DNA from: an uncultured Flavobacteriales bacterium
GTDB taxonomy: Bacteria > Bacteroidota > Bacteroidia > Flavobacteriales_G > Salibacteraceae
Length of the DNA: 64,000 nucleotides
Direction of reading: 5' to 3'
Assembly (NCBI GenBank): GCA_937121175.1
Contig: CAKZKD010000002.1
Coordinates: 372,001 to 436,000 of the forward strand
The notes beneath the pieces were generated by a model that worked only from the letters and a program-made list of their open reading frames with translations, had not been told where the DNA came from and made no database searches. Position numbers and translations under genes: made by a program. This document shows, one piece after another, positions 9,446 through 18,330 of this stretch. Position 1 is the first letter of the stretch; each line of letters begins with the position of its first letter.

Positions 9446-9478
9446 TTGGAGTCTAATTTGGATTTTTATTTAAATTTG
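9446..9478 (+). promoter_or_regulatory. Promoter of tRNA-Phe
   Basis: A -7 box TAAATTTG at 9471-9478 matches the Bacteroidota consensus TAnnTTTG, with TTG at 9446-9448 as a candidate -33 element (22-bp spacing). Transcription would begin a few bases before the tRNA. Confidence 0.6.
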
Positions 9479-9491
9479 CCGCCCACAAAAC

Positions 9492-9564
9492 GGTGCCTTA
9501 GCTCAGTTGGTAGAGCACAGGACTGAAAATCCTGGTGTCCCTGGTTCGATTCCTGGAGGCACCA
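9492..9564 (+). tRNA. tRNA-Phe (anticodon GAA)
   Basis: A complete cloverleaf: acceptor stem GGTGCCT (9492-9498) pairs with AGGCACC (9557-9563); D arm GCTCAGTTGGTAGAGC; anticodon stem CAGGA/TCCTG with loop CTGAAAA giving anticodon GAA; T loop GGTTCGATTCC. The discriminator is A at 9564 and the genome continues CCG, so the final CCA is not fully encoded. It is a lone tRNA between divergently or convergently placed protein genes. Confidence 0.97.
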
Positions 9565-9568
9565 CCGC

Positions 9569-9598
9569 AAAAACCCTTCGATTTTCGAGGGGTTTTTT
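9569..9598 (+). terminator. Terminator of tRNA-Phe
   Basis: AAAAACCCTTCGA pairs with TCGAGGGGTTTTT through one G-T wobble and is followed by a T-run, a few bases after the tRNA 3' end. Confidence 0.85.
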
Positions 9599-9644
9599 GT
9601 TTTTCGTACTATTAACAATTTAAATAAACTACGAAGTCATGGCA

Positions 9645-9690
9645 CCTGGAGGCTCCACCACAAAAACCCTTCGATTTTCGAGAGTTTTTT
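9645..9690 (+). repeat. Second copy of tRNA 3' end plus terminator
   Basis: This stretch repeats 9552-9598 with only a few changes: CCTGGAGGC(T/A)CCACC(A/G)C followed by the same AAAAACCCTTCGATTTTCGA hairpin and T-run. Unlike the tRNA copy it carries a full CCACCA end. The rest of a tRNA (D and anticodon arms) is absent in the 50 bp before it. It is either the relic of a second tRNA gene lost by deletion or an att-like scar of an element that once used the tRNA 3' end. Read in the minus direction its hairpin may also stop transcripts of the OmpA-family gene that ends at 9717. Confidence 0.75.
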
Positions 9691-9716
9691 TATTTTTTGG
9701 AAAAGTATAAATGTTC

Positions 9717-11642
9717 TTATTGAACTTCTAACACAGTAAATTCAACTCTGCGATTTTCTTTCCTGCCAGCCGTTGTTTTGTTGTCTGCAATGGGTTTAGA
9801 CGCTCCATAGCCTTTTCCCACCATGTTTTTTGCTGGAATCCCCTTTTTAGCAAGGTACGCAATAACAGAATTCACTCTAGCTAGTGAGAGTTTATTGTTC
9901 AACTCGTCGCTTCCAACGTTGTCGGTGTGGCCACCAAGTTCTATTTTCATCGTAGGATTTGTTTTCATAAGTTGATAAAGTTTATTCAGCTCAACTCTAG
10001 ATTTATTCAACAATTCGGACTTTCCCGTTTCAAAATAAACGTTGTTTAGTTGAACAGTTACTCCCTTGATAATTGGGTCAAGATAAATATCCATTTTAAT
10101 AGGTTCAATGTTGGTAGCCTCACTGTATTCAAAAGAAACGCTTTTGAATAAATACCCTCTAGTTTCAGCGTAGAATGCGTAATCTGAACCTTCTGCAAGC
10201 ATTACCAAGTATTTTCCATCTGTTTTGTTTGATGTAACAAGAGCGGTAGTTTCTTCGGTTTCTAAATTGATGAGTTTCATAGTTGCTTCAATAGGCTTTT
10301 TGGTAATGTTGTCAAACACAAAGCCCTTAATGTAATTGCTCCGGTGGCCAAGTTTAAATTCAGGAGGAACACTGAATGTCCAAATTTTGCTGGTATTTGC
10401 CATAATGGAGGAGAGGTTAAACTCTTCTTTGCTGAAATAACCTGTTTTACCATTTGGTGAAACACACATAGAGAGCTGATTATTTTGGTCGTTTATTGGG
10501 TACCCTAAATTTCTTGGTGTTTGCCATTTTCCATTTTCAACATCAGATGCGTACAAATCGTATCCACCAAAACCCGGATGGCCCTTGCTTGCAAAAAACA
10601 AGGTTTGACCATTTGCGTGTAAGAATGGACTACCCTCATTATCGGCTGTGTTGATGGTTGCGCTAAGGTTTCTTGGCTCAGACCAATCTCCATTTTCATT
10701 CAAAATAGAAGTATAAATGTCTAAACCACCTACTCCACCAGGCCTATCCGACACAAAAAACAAAACCCGCCCATCGGAACTTAGAGTAGGTTGTGCCTCG
10801 TAATGCTTTGAGTTTAAAGTTGTACCCATATTTTTTAATTGAGTCCACGAACCATTTTCGAAGTTTGAAGAATAAAGGTCACAATTACCCATATTTTCTC
10901 TACTATCGCCGCAATAGCTGCAAATAATTGTGTTGCCGTTTGCCGAAATGGTGGCGGTTCCTTCACCTTCGGGTCCATTAATAGAACCTTCCAATTTTTT
11001 AGCTGAACTCCAATTTCCAGCAAGCCTTTTGGCAATGAAAATATCTTCGTTCTGGCTGCCTTTATAGCGCCTTGTAAAGATCATTTGGTTTTCATCTCCA
11101 GTAATTACGGGAAAGTATTGAAGAGCGGATTCGTCGTTAATACTCGAATTCAAGGAAACGGGATGAAACCTTAAGGGGTTTTTATAACCCGAAGCTGCAA
11201 ACTCAACGTTTGCTTTTTCTTTTTTTATATTAAGAAGTTGTCTTTCTGACGCTTCTTGATGTTTAATTGCTTTGGAATAATGAACAGCAACAGAATCAAA
11301 CTTACCTTGATTTTGATAAATACTTTTTAGACCTAAATGTGCAGCTAGGGCAGTTTTAGAAGTTGAATCTGATTTTAAAATAGTTGTGTAGGCATGTTTT
11401 TGAAGTTCGACCTCCTGGCCACTTTTGCTTAGTGAACGAGCTAATTGTAACCATGCCGAATTGTAGGTTGGGTCTGTTTTAGTTGCCTTTTTATACAATT
11501 TGATTGCGGATTCGTTGTCCATATTTGAAGAGGCCATCATGGCGTCTTTTAAGTAGGTTACTGCTTTTTGTCTTTTTTTAGATTGACCATTCAAAAGGAA
11601 TGAGACGGATAAAAGTAAAGACAGTACGAGGACATTTTTCAT
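9717..11642 (-). CDS. OmpA-family protein with TPR, PD40 propeller and carboxypeptidase-like domain (PorE-like architecture)
   Basis: About 641 residues starting at 'MKNVLVLSLLLS', which gives a clean signal peptide; an in-frame upstream start would add nine residues before it. Order: TPR-like helices (about 25-150), WD40/PD40 beta-propeller blades ('RVLFFVSDRPGGVGGLDIY', 'QTLFFASKGHPGFGGYDLY'), a carboxypeptidase regulatory-like beta-sandwich (about 430-500), and a C-terminal OmpA peptidoglycan-binding domain ('LGGHTDNVGSDELNNKLS', 'GRKENRRVEF'). This is the architecture described for PorE of the Porphyromonas type IX secretion system. T9SS clients exist in this window, but many Bacteroidota have several such proteins, so assignment to T9SS is inference. 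The mature N-terminus has no lipobox Cys. Confidence 0.88.
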   Translation of the reverse strand: MKNVLVLSLLLSVSFLLNGQSKKRQKAVTYLKDAMMASSNMDNESAIKLYKKATKTDPTYNSAWLQLARSLSKSGQEVELQKHAYTTILKSDSTSKTALAAHLGLKSIYQNQGKFDSVAVHYSKAIKHQEASERQLLNIKKEKANVEFAASGYKNPLRFHPVSLNSSINDESALQYFPVITGDENQMIFTRRYKGSQNEDIFIAKRLAGNWSSAKKLEGSINGPEGEGTATISANGNTIICSYCGDSRENMGNCDLYSSNFENGSWTQLKNMGTTLNSKHYEAQPTLSSDGRVLFFVSDRPGGVGGLDIYTSILNENGDWSEPRNLSATINTADNEGSPFLHANGQTLFFASKGHPGFGGYDLYASDVENGKWQTPRNLGYPINDQNNQLSMCVSPNGKTGYFSKEEFNLSSIMANTSKIWTFSVPPEFKLGHRSNYIKGFVFDNITKKPIEATMKLINLETEETTALVTSNKTDGKYLVMLAEGSDYAFYAETRGYLFKSVSFEYSEATNIEPIKMDIYLDPIIKGVTVQLNNVYFETGKSELLNKSRVELNKLYQLMKTNPTMKIELGGHTDNVGSDELNNKLSLARVNSVIAYLAKKGIPAKNMVGKGYGASKPIADNKTTAGRKENRRVEFTVLEVQ

Positions 11643-11768
11643 GACTTGTATTTTGACCGAAATTATCACCTTGAATTGACGAAAACACGTACGGTTTAAT
11701 TAGTCATTAGTCGCTGAATGTTAATATTTCTTCGACGAACAACCAGATAAGGATGTTGAAATTACTTA

Positions 11769-12518
11769 TTAAAGTAGGCGGTATAGTACTGGCTTACTTG
11801 GGCTTGCGTCATTATTAATGCTTGCAAAACCGAGGTTGAGCAAGTAGGTGTCGTCTTGTATTTCTGTTGGCACGTAAATAAGTTCAGTAATTGAGCAATC
11901 AAATCTTGGGCTTTCGGGCACATTCCAAAATGCATGATGTGCCAATAATTTGCCACCGTCAACTTCTTTGTCCACGCTTGGTGTATCTATTAGCAAGTGC
12001 TTAATACCGCGACTTCGAACCTCCAAAGCTGCATCTTCAGTAAGATATGGTGGATTGCTGTTGCTGTATTGACGATTGATTTTTGAGTCGTAGTTCGGTA
12101 AGGTGCGAATTACAATAGCTTCGGGATTAGGGTTCGACTTTAATGCAGATACAATCTGATCTTGGGTAATTATTTCATCGCCATCAATTTTTTCCGGAAC
12201 AATGCTTACTACTTCTGCTGTAAAGAAGAAGGTTGTGATGTGTTCGTTAACATTATGAACTTCAGGAGTGATATGACCTAAGCATTCGGTGTGGGTACTA
12301 TGCCCATGAGGATTAAAACTGATATTTCTAAAATTAACCGAGCCACCTTCTTTCACCGCGCCTACAAATCCTTCACCTTTAACAGGTTCTATGTTCATAG
12401 GGTCAAGGTACCACGCTGATACACTTTTTGGAGTAGCGGAAATTTCAATGGAAATGTCAATTGGCTTCAGTAAATCTACTTTAAACTTAGTGCCGTTATG
12501 TTCAATTTTGGCAATCAT
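11769..12518 (-). CDS. Cyclase-family protein (kynurenine formamidase-like metal hydrolase)
   Basis: 249 residues, cytoplasmic. The metal-binding motif of the cyclase family (usually HxGTHxDxxxH) appears as 'NPHGHSTHTECLGH', with Glu replacing Asp. The C-terminal half ('HLLIDTPSVDKEVDGGKLLAHHAFW') has the second conserved His pair. Family members hydrolyse N-formylkynurenine, isatin or other amides/lactones; substrate unknown here. Its ATG overlaps the nfu stop by 4 bp, so the two are translationally coupled. Confidence 0.82.
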   Translation of the reverse strand: MIAKIEHNGTKFKVDLLKPIDISIEISATPKSVSAWYLDPMNIEPVKGEGFVGAVKEGGSVNFRNISFNPHGHSTHTECLGHITPEVHNVNEHITTFFFTAEVVSIVPEKIDGDEIITQDQIVSALKSNPNPEAIVIRTLPNYDSKINRQYSNSNPPYLTEDAALEVRSRGIKHLLIDTPSVDKEVDGGKLLAHHAFWNVPESPRFDCSITELIYVPTEIQDDTYLLNLGFASINNDASPSKPVLYRLL

Positions 12519-13144
12519 GCCTCCAAAGCAACAACCTCTGTAATCTCAGGCATCATTTGGTTAAACAATCCTTGAATTCCATTTTTTAGTGTTACGCTAG
12601 AAGAAGGACAACCACTGCATGAACCTTTGAGAATTACGGTTACAGTTCCTTTTCCATCGTAAGAATGGTAATCGATTGCACCGCCGTCGCTTTCAACCGC
12701 AGGCCTTACATACTCTTCTAGAATCTCAACAATTCTTTTTTCTGTTTCTGTTTCAGGGGTTTTTGCTAGCAGAATATCTGTGTTTTCTGCTTTTTTTACC
12801 TCTTTTTCTGTGGTAATCGTTTTTGGGCTTTCCGTAAAAATATCTTGTCCAGCAGCTAAGAAGTTCTGAATGTATTCTCGAACTTCTCCAAATATATCTT
12901 GCCAATCAACCAAATCGTTTTTGGTGATGGTAATAAAGTCATTAGAAAAGAAAACTCCGGTGACGAACGGAAATGAAAACAATCGGGCAGCTAACGGAGC
13001 TTTTGTTGTTTCAGAAACATCGTGAAACTCCACACTTGAACCTGATTCTGTAAAAGCAACGCTACAAACAAATTTCATTGTTGCAGGATTCGGAGTGCTT
13101 TCTGCATAAACTGAAACCGGTATTTTTTTCTCTGTGGTATCCAT
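12515..13144 (-). CDS. NifU-like iron-sulfur scaffold/carrier (Nfu)
   Basis: About 209 residues from 'MDTTEKKIPV'; an ATG 39 bp upstream would add a non-conserved extension, since homologues usually start close to 'IPVxVYAESTPNP'. Residues about 5-95 form the Nfu N-terminal domain ('YAESTPNPATMKF', twice-used 'FSFPFVTGVFF'), a charged linker follows, and the C-terminal NifU domain carries the CxxC cluster-binding motif 'GSCSGCPSSS' (Cys176, Cys179). It delivers [4Fe-4S] clusters to target enzymes. Confidence 0.92.
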   Translation of the reverse strand: MDTTEKKIPVSVYAESTPNPATMKFVCSVAFTESGSSVEFHDVSETTKAPLAARLFSFPFVTGVFFSNDFITITKNDLVDWQDIFGEVREYIQNFLAAGQDIFTESPKTITTEKEVKKAENTDILLAKTPETETEKRIVEILEEYVRPAVESDGGAIDYHSYDGKGTVTVILKGSCSGCPSSSVTLKNGIQGLFNQMMPEITEVVALEA

Positions 13145-13220
13145 ATCTATTCGTAAATCAATTTGTACAAAATTAGGATGCATCGTAGTGAATTGATTTT
13201 ATATACCAGTATTAATGTTA

Positions 13221-13228
13221 TAAATTTG
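13221..13228 (+). promoter_or_regulatory. Candidate -7 box of the Cys-rich protein/TonB receptor pair
   Basis: TAAATTTG matches TAnnTTTG and lies 8 bp before the start codon at 13236, implying a very short leader. The nearest TTG upstream (13193) is 25 bp away, longer than usual, so the -33 element is uncertain. Confidence 0.45.
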
Positions 13229-13235
13229 TAACCTT

Positions 13236-13619
13236 ATGATTGCTAGACAAATATTTGTTTCTGTACTTACGATGTTGATGCTCCTTGCATCTACAAGAGC
13301 TTCGGTACACCAAATGATTTGTCTGCATTCGGGAAATGCAGAATATTCATTAACTGAAATAGACTGTTGTAAGAAAGATGCAGATTCCGAATCTTTAAAA
13401 AGAACCTGCTGCGAATTTTTTTCTTTCCAATACCAAACCGATGATGTTCTTCCGACCGCTGCAGAGAAGTCTTTTGACATAAAATTTACTTCAATACCAT
13501 TCGTTGCTCACCATGATTTTAAATTGCACCTTACCAAAGAATATGAACGAAAAAACCACCAACTTCCTCCGCCAGATGAACTGAGTTTATACATTCAGTT
13601 CCAACGTTTTTTATGCTAG
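13236..13619 (+). CDS. Small secreted Cys-rich protein (HYC_CC_PP-like)
   Basis: 127 residues with a signal peptide (about residues 1-23). The mature part has a lone 'MICLHSGN', then 'DCCKKDAD' and 'TCCEFF', and a 'PPPDEL' segment near the C-terminus, the order of conserved features in the Bacteroidota HYC_CC_PP family (here the HYC is replaced by ICLH). Such genes usually precede a TonB receptor, as here (55 bp gap). The paired cysteines suggest metal (copper-type) binding or sensing, but this is inferred. Confidence 0.7.
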   Translation: MIARQIFVSVLTMLMLLASTRASVHQMICLHSGNAEYSLTEIDCCKKDADSESLKRTCCEFFSFQYQTDDVLPTAAEKSFDIKFTSIPFVAHHDFKLHLTKEYERKNHQLPPPDELSLYIQFQRFLC

Positions 13620-13674
13620 AATTTGTTTGACCAATAGTTACTGGCCAAACATTTTTAAACGCATAAATTAACAC

Positions 13675-15888
13675 ATGAAAAACGTACTATTAATAATCAT
13701 TTGTAGCCTTTTGGCTTTTGTTTCTAATGCTCAAATTAGTGGGGAGGTATTTCCGGAAGGAAGTCACGAACACGGAAAAGGATTGCCTGGTGCAACCATT
13801 TATTGGGAAAAATCGCCAAGCGATGGAACTTCCACAGATGAAACAGGAGCATTTGTAATTCAGTCTCCAGCTAAACTACCGGCTAAATTGGTGGTTTCAT
13901 ATATCGGCTTCAAACCAGATACTATTTTAATTGAAACCGCTCAAAACGAGTTGCATATCGGACTCAAACCCAGTTTAAACATGGATGAGGTAGTTGTACA
14001 AGAGCGCAAAAAATCCACTTCTTATGATATGATGGACGCTAAGCACGTGGAGAATATCGGAGCTGGAGAATTGACCCGTGCGGCATGTTGTAATATTTCT
14101 GAAGCCTTCGAAACTAACGCCTCGGTTGATGTCGTTTCGAGCGATGGGGTTACAGGAGCCAAAAAAATTCAGATGCTGGGTTTAGATGGTATTTATACCA
14201 GTTTGCAGTTCGAGAACATTCCTATGGTTCGTGGTTTGGCGAACTTAGATGGCTTGTCGCATATTCCAGGAACTTGGGTCGAATCTATTCAAATATCGAA
14301 GGGAAGTGGTTCTGTAAGAAATGGTTATGAAGGAATGACAGGACAAATAAACATGGAGTTCTTAAAGCCAGATGATTTAAAAGAGAAGGTGTTTGTGAAT
14401 TTGTACGGCAATATTATGGGCAGGTCTGAGGTGAATATTCACGTTGGCGATAAGCTGAATAAAAAATGGAGCACGTTGCTTTTGGCACATGGCAATATGA
14501 ACCAGATTCCATTGGACAATAACAACGATGGATTTATGGATATAACCTTAAAACGTCAAATCAATATTTTTAACCGTTGGAAATACAAAGGAGAAAAATT
14601 TCGATGCCAATTTGGTGTGCGAGGAATAGTAGAAGAAAAGACTGGTGGCGAACTGGATTTTAATCCCGATAGTGATTTTGGAACTACCAATAAATATGGA
14701 GTAGGAGCTGTCGGAAATCACATTGAAGGGTTTTATAAAAATGGTATTCTATTCGACAAGCGTCCTTGGCGCAGTGTTGCGGTAATTACACGCGGAAGTT
14801 ATCACCAACAAACCTTATTTGCTGGCCTTATGGATTACAAAGGTTCGGAAACCTATTTTTATTCGAATGTGATTTTTTCAGACATTATAAAAACGACTGA
14901 CCATAAATACACTCTTGGGGCGAGTTATGTTTTCGACGATTACAATGAGGTTTTTAATGGAAAAGAGTACCTAAGAACTGAGCATGTACCTGGGGTTTAT
15001 GGCGAATACACCTATACTCGAGAAAAGATTACTACAATTGCAGGTTTACGCTCCGATTTTCACAATTTGTATGGCACTCAAACCAGTCCAAAATTCAATT
15101 TTAAGTACAATTACGCTAAACGAGGATCCGCTCGATTTTCGTTTGGGAGAGGGTTTCGTGTTGCTAATATTTTTGTCGATAATAATTCAACTTTTGTAAG
15201 TCAACGCATCATTTCAATACAGCAAAACTTACAACCAGAAATAGCTTGGAATACAGGAGTTAGTGGAACTCAGATAGTAGAAGTTGCCGAACGAGATTTG
15301 ACCTTACATGCGGAGTATTTTTATACAAATTTTGAAAATCAAGTTGTGGTGGATAGAGAAACTCCTGGAGCATTGAAATTTTATAATCTACAAGGAAACA
15401 GCTATTCTAATGCGGTGCAAGTAGAAGTGTCTTACGAACCATGGAGGGTTTTTGAAATACGAACCGCTGCCAAGTATTTGGATGTGCAAAGCACTTATGA
15501 AGGAGTACAAAAACAAGCTCCGTTAGTCCCGAATTGGCGAGGAATGGTAAGTCTAGGTTACCAAACCTTAAATAAGAAATGGCAGGTAGATTTTACGACT
15601 CAATTTGTTGGTATTAGTCGTATTCCAAGTACTATGGGTAATTCTGTTGAAAATAGCAGAGAAGAAACTAGCAATGCATATATGCTTATGAATACTCAAG
15701 TTACGCGTAGGTTTAAGCACATTGAGTTTTATGTGGGTTCAGAAAACTTGGGTAATTATAGACAACCAAACGCCATCATTTCTGCAGATAAACCTTTTGA
15801 CTCAGAATTTGATGCTTCCATGATTTGGGGACCGATATTCGGTAGAAGTGTATATGCTGGGCTAAGAATGATGTTGTTTAAGTCATAA
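13675..15888 (+). CDS. TonB-dependent receptor (metal-type, with carboxypeptidase-like N-domain)
   Basis: 737 residues. Signal peptide (1-19), CarboxypepD_reg-like domain (about 20-105), plug (about 110-235) and a 22-strand barrel. The plug contains 'TRAACCNISEAFETN', 'GAKKIQMLGLDG' and 'ISKGSGSVRNGYEGMTGQIN', the signature of the receptor subgroup linked to HYC_CC_PP and HMA proteins in Bacteroidota. An unusual Cys-Cys pair sits in the plug. It probably imports a metal or metal chelate across the outer membrane. The gene follows the Cys-rich gene in the same direction and is likely in the same operon. Confidence 0.9.
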   Translation: MKNVLLIIICSLLAFVSNAQISGEVFPEGSHEHGKGLPGATIYWEKSPSDGTSTDETGAFVIQSPAKLPAKLVVSYIGFKPDTILIETAQNELHIGLKPSLNMDEVVVQERKKSTSYDMMDAKHVENIGAGELTRAACCNISEAFETNASVDVVSSDGVTGAKKIQMLGLDGIYTSLQFENIPMVRGLANLDGLSHIPGTWVESIQISKGSGSVRNGYEGMTGQINMEFLKPDDLKEKVFVNLYGNIMGRSEVNIHVGDKLNKKWSTLLLAHGNMNQIPLDNNNDGFMDITLKRQINIFNRWKYKGEKFRCQFGVRGIVEEKTGGELDFNPDSDFGTTNKYGVGAVGNHIEGFYKNGILFDKRPWRSVAVITRGSYHQQTLFAGLMDYKGSETYFYSNVIFSDIIKTTDHKYTLGASYVFDDYNEVFNGKEYLRTEHVPGVYGEYTYTREKITTIAGLRSDFHNLYGTQTSPKFNFKYNYAKRGSARFSFGRGFRVANIFVDNNSTFVSQRIISIQQNLQPEIAWNTGVSGTQIVEVAERDLTLHAEYFYTNFENQVVVDRETPGALKFYNLQGNSYSNAVQVEVSYEPWRVFEIRTAAKYLDVQSTYEGVQKQAPLVPNWRGMVSLGYQTLNKKWQVDFTTQFVGISRIPSTMGNSVENSREETSNAYMLMNTQVTRRFKHIEFYVGSENLGNYRQPNAIISADKPFDSEFDASMIWGPIFGRSVYAGLRMMLFKS

Positions 15889-16023
15889 TGTCTGTAAATC
15901 AATCCTTTAACCGCCATAATTACAGTCAATAAAAGTTAATTCGGTCATAATTTCAGTAGTTTTTGTGTTGGCAGTGGTGTTGTTCTAATCGAGCCAAACA
16001 GAAACTTTTAAAACTTAAATATT

Positions 16024-16452
16024 ATGACACTTATTAGAAGAAAACCATTTGCAGTAAATTCAATTTTTGACGAATTATTCGACAACCCTGTTGCTAGGGT
16101 AAATAGTTGGGGCGGATCTACTTTTCCGGCAGTAAACATTAAAAAAGACGATGGAAAGTTTGAAATAGAACTCGCTGCACCTGGGATGAAAAAATCGAAC
16201 TTTAACATTGAGTTAAATGAGGGTAGGTTAACAATTTCGACGGAGAAAAAAACAGAAAAAGAAGAAAAGAATGAGGAAGGAAATTATACCAGAAGGGAGT
16301 TTTCATATACCTCTTTTTCAAAAAGCTTTACATTACCTAACGAAGTGGATGAAGAAAAAATAAATGCGAAGTATGAAGACGGAGTTTTGGTGGTTGAGAT
16401 TCCTCAAACCAAAGCAGAAATTAAAAAACCGAAACTTATTGATATTTCATAA
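16024..16452 (+). CDS. Hsp20/alpha-crystallin small heat-shock protein
   Basis: 142 residues. A short N-terminal arm, then the alpha-crystallin domain (about 38-130) with 'FPAVNIKKDDGKFEIELAAPG' spread over the first strands, 'SFTLPNEVDEEKINAKYEDGVL' near the end, and a C-terminal 'VVEIP' in place of the I-x-I anchor. It is an ATP-independent holdase that prevents aggregation. The 135 bp upstream contain TAGTTTTTG (15957-15965), a near match to the -7 box, so a promoter there is likely. A strong terminator follows. Confidence 0.93.
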   Translation: MTLIRRKPFAVNSIFDELFDNPVARVNSWGGSTFPAVNIKKDDGKFEIELAAPGMKKSNFNIELNEGRLTISTEKKTEKEEKNEEGNYTRREFSYTSFSKSFTLPNEVDEEKINAKYEDGVLVVEIPQTKAEIKKPKLIDIS

Positions 16453-16474
16453 TTGGATTTTAATAGGTTAGAAC

Positions 16475-16508
16475 AAAAAAAGGGGCTGCAATTGCAGCCC
16501 CTTTTTTT
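16475..16508. terminator. Bidirectional terminator between hsp20 and the convergent gene
   Basis: A nearly perfect palindrome centred at 16491 with half-site AAAAAAAGGGGCTGCAA; T-runs occur in both directions, so it can serve hsp20 (+) and the gene ending at 16528 (-). Confidence 0.9.
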
Positions 16509-16527
16509 GTTAGAATATTTTTTTAAC

Positions 16528-18300
16528 CTATTCCTGTATCTCTAGTCGGTTGAGCTGCACTTTTTGATAGTATGATTTTGGACTAACAATAATCGCATAA
16601 GGAACATAAATGGTAGGTATGGTTAGAATTGCCGTAATAATCCGACTAAGCCTCATTTTTCTCTCTATTCCGTATGAATACAAGTTGCCATTGCTTTCGA
16701 TAATATTATCGATGAGTGTTCCGTAATTCTTTTTATCCTTTTTGTCGTAAACCTGAGGATAGTTTAAATCAAAGTTTCCTGTTTTGTTGCTTACAGAAGC
16801 AATAACAAAATCTCGTTTAGCTTTTTTCCATTTTGCTTTTTCACCTCTTAGGTCAGCTTTATCTCTTTCGTTATATATCCTTTGGGTGGCAAACATTACA
16901 TAATCTTTTAGGCCGTCATGTGCTCTATGAATAAAGACTGATTCGCGATACCAAATAGCAGAACTACCACTAGACCACTTTGTTTTTTTTCTAATAGAAT
17001 TAAAATATTCGAATTCACCATTTTCTGAAATCTTGAAATAAAATAGACTTCCTCTATCTGAGTGGTAAGTAGTTTGGGTGTTTCCATTTTGGTCGGTTGT
17101 TGTCACTACGTAATTGTGTATTGGTTCGCAGTAAACTGTTATTTCTTTGGTTGCTGAATTAGAGATAACCTTGCTAATTTGAAACACCTCGTTAATGCTT
17201 TCATTGTCTGTTTCCTTCTTTCTTCTACGCTTACTAATCAATGTGTTTTGACTATTAATTCTGTAAAGAAAATCTTCAGGAAATTTGGTGGTTTTCACCA
17301 ATTCAGTTTTTGCTTTAGGCACGTTTACTCGCATGTAGAAAACACCATGCAATTCGTTACCTCTTTTTTCCAAATCTCTATCGGCGTAAAAACCAGTAAC
17401 CAAAACATCGTTTCCATCAGCGTACCAATTAAAATCACCAACATTTTTTCTATCGTCAAGTTTAACTGGAACTTCTAGTATTTTTTCATTCTTGGGTTCG
17501 ATCACGATTATCGATTTGTAAGAAGCATCCGCAAAACGATCTTTTTTTCGTTTGCCACTTTTTTTAGTCGTCATTACCTCTTCAGCTTCAATATTTATAC
17601 TGGTAACAATTTGACCTGCATCAGATAGATATAATCTATTTGCAAAGGCTTGTTTGTTGCTGCCGAATAATTTTTTCTTTCCGAAGGTTGGTTTAAACGG
17701 CATATCAACTTTCCCTGACTTCACCAGTTTAAAGTCTTTATCAAGCTCCTTGTATTCAATGAATAGTTTTTCGCCTTCTGAAGCGTAATTCATTGTGGTT
17801 AATAGGATGTTTGGGTATGTGCCATTGGCAAGCCCTACAAACTTTCTTTCTCTCGAATTATAACTTAGCACTTTGGTAAACGTTTTTTTCTGATTTAAGT
17901 TGAGGTCGTATGTGCCAAGGTAAATTGTACGAGCCCCCTTTTTTCCAATATCTTTAAAAAAGAAAAGTATTTTTTTCTTGGTTATGACATAATCATACAG
18001 CGTAAAATCCTTGTATTTTTTTTGAAGATTTGGGTTGTCTGGAATTAGCTCCTTTGACTTTATTAAATGCATGTCTTCTTTGTCATACATTTTAATTGTT
18101 AGACTTGGTAATGTTGAAGCTTTAACGGGCATGGTCGAGTAGAGCATATAAACTATATTGTCAACCTCTCCTAGCATTTCCTCCATGTATATCCGGGGTT
18201 TTTTATGCTTGTAAATTGGTGAGGTTACCACTTTTGGATCCACCTGTGCATTGGTAAAAAGGAAAGAAGAGCAAAAGAGTACTACTAAAAAATGTTTCAT
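16528..18300 (-). CDS. Secreted protein of unknown function
   Basis: 590 residues with a signal peptide (about 1-18). The body is rich in beta strands with many Lys-rich turns ('KKSGKRKKDRF', 'SKRRRKKETDNE') and repeated patterns like 'xxVVTGFYxDxD' that suggest a beta-propeller, but I recognise no family. Near the C-terminus there is a hydrophobic segment 'IITAILTIPTIYVPYAIIV' that could be a membrane helix. It is the last of three minus-strand genes (protease, beta-barrel, this one), with 30 bp between it and the barrel gene. Confidence 0.7.
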   Translation of the reverse strand: MKHFLVVLFCSSFLFTNAQVDPKVVTSPIYKHKKPRIYMEEMLGEVDNIVYMLYSTMPVKASTLPSLTIKMYDKEDMHLIKSKELIPDNPNLQKKYKDFTLYDYVITKKKILFFFKDIGKKGARTIYLGTYDLNLNQKKTFTKVLSYNSRERKFVGLANGTYPNILLTTMNYASEGEKLFIEYKELDKDFKLVKSGKVDMPFKPTFGKKKLFGSNKQAFANRLYLSDAGQIVTSINIEAEEVMTTKKSGKRKKDRFADASYKSIIVIEPKNEKILEVPVKLDDRKNVGDFNWYADGNDVLVTGFYADRDLEKRGNELHGVFYMRVNVPKAKTELVKTTKFPEDFLYRINSQNTLISKRRRKKETDNESINEVFQISKVISNSATKEITVYCEPIHNYVVTTTDQNGNTQTTYHSDRGSLFYFKISENGEFEYFNSIRKKTKWSSGSSAIWYRESVFIHRAHDGLKDYVMFATQRIYNERDKADLRGEKAKWKKAKRDFVIASVSNKTGNFDLNYPQVYDKKDKKNYGTLIDNIIESNGNLYSYGIERKMRLSRIITAILTIPTIYVPYAIIVSPKSYYQKVQLNRLEIQE

Positions 18301-18330
18301 AAATGTGAATTATTGAATCTGAGAATGAGA

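Noticed and set aside
9645-9690. A second functional tRNA gene
   Set aside because: Only the 3' acceptor end and terminator are present; no D or anticodon arm can be folded upstream.
9717-11642. Firm naming as porE
   Set aside because: The domain order fits PorE, but several paralogues with this order exist in the phylum and no other T9SS core gene is adjacent; the mature N-terminus lacks a lipobox Cys.
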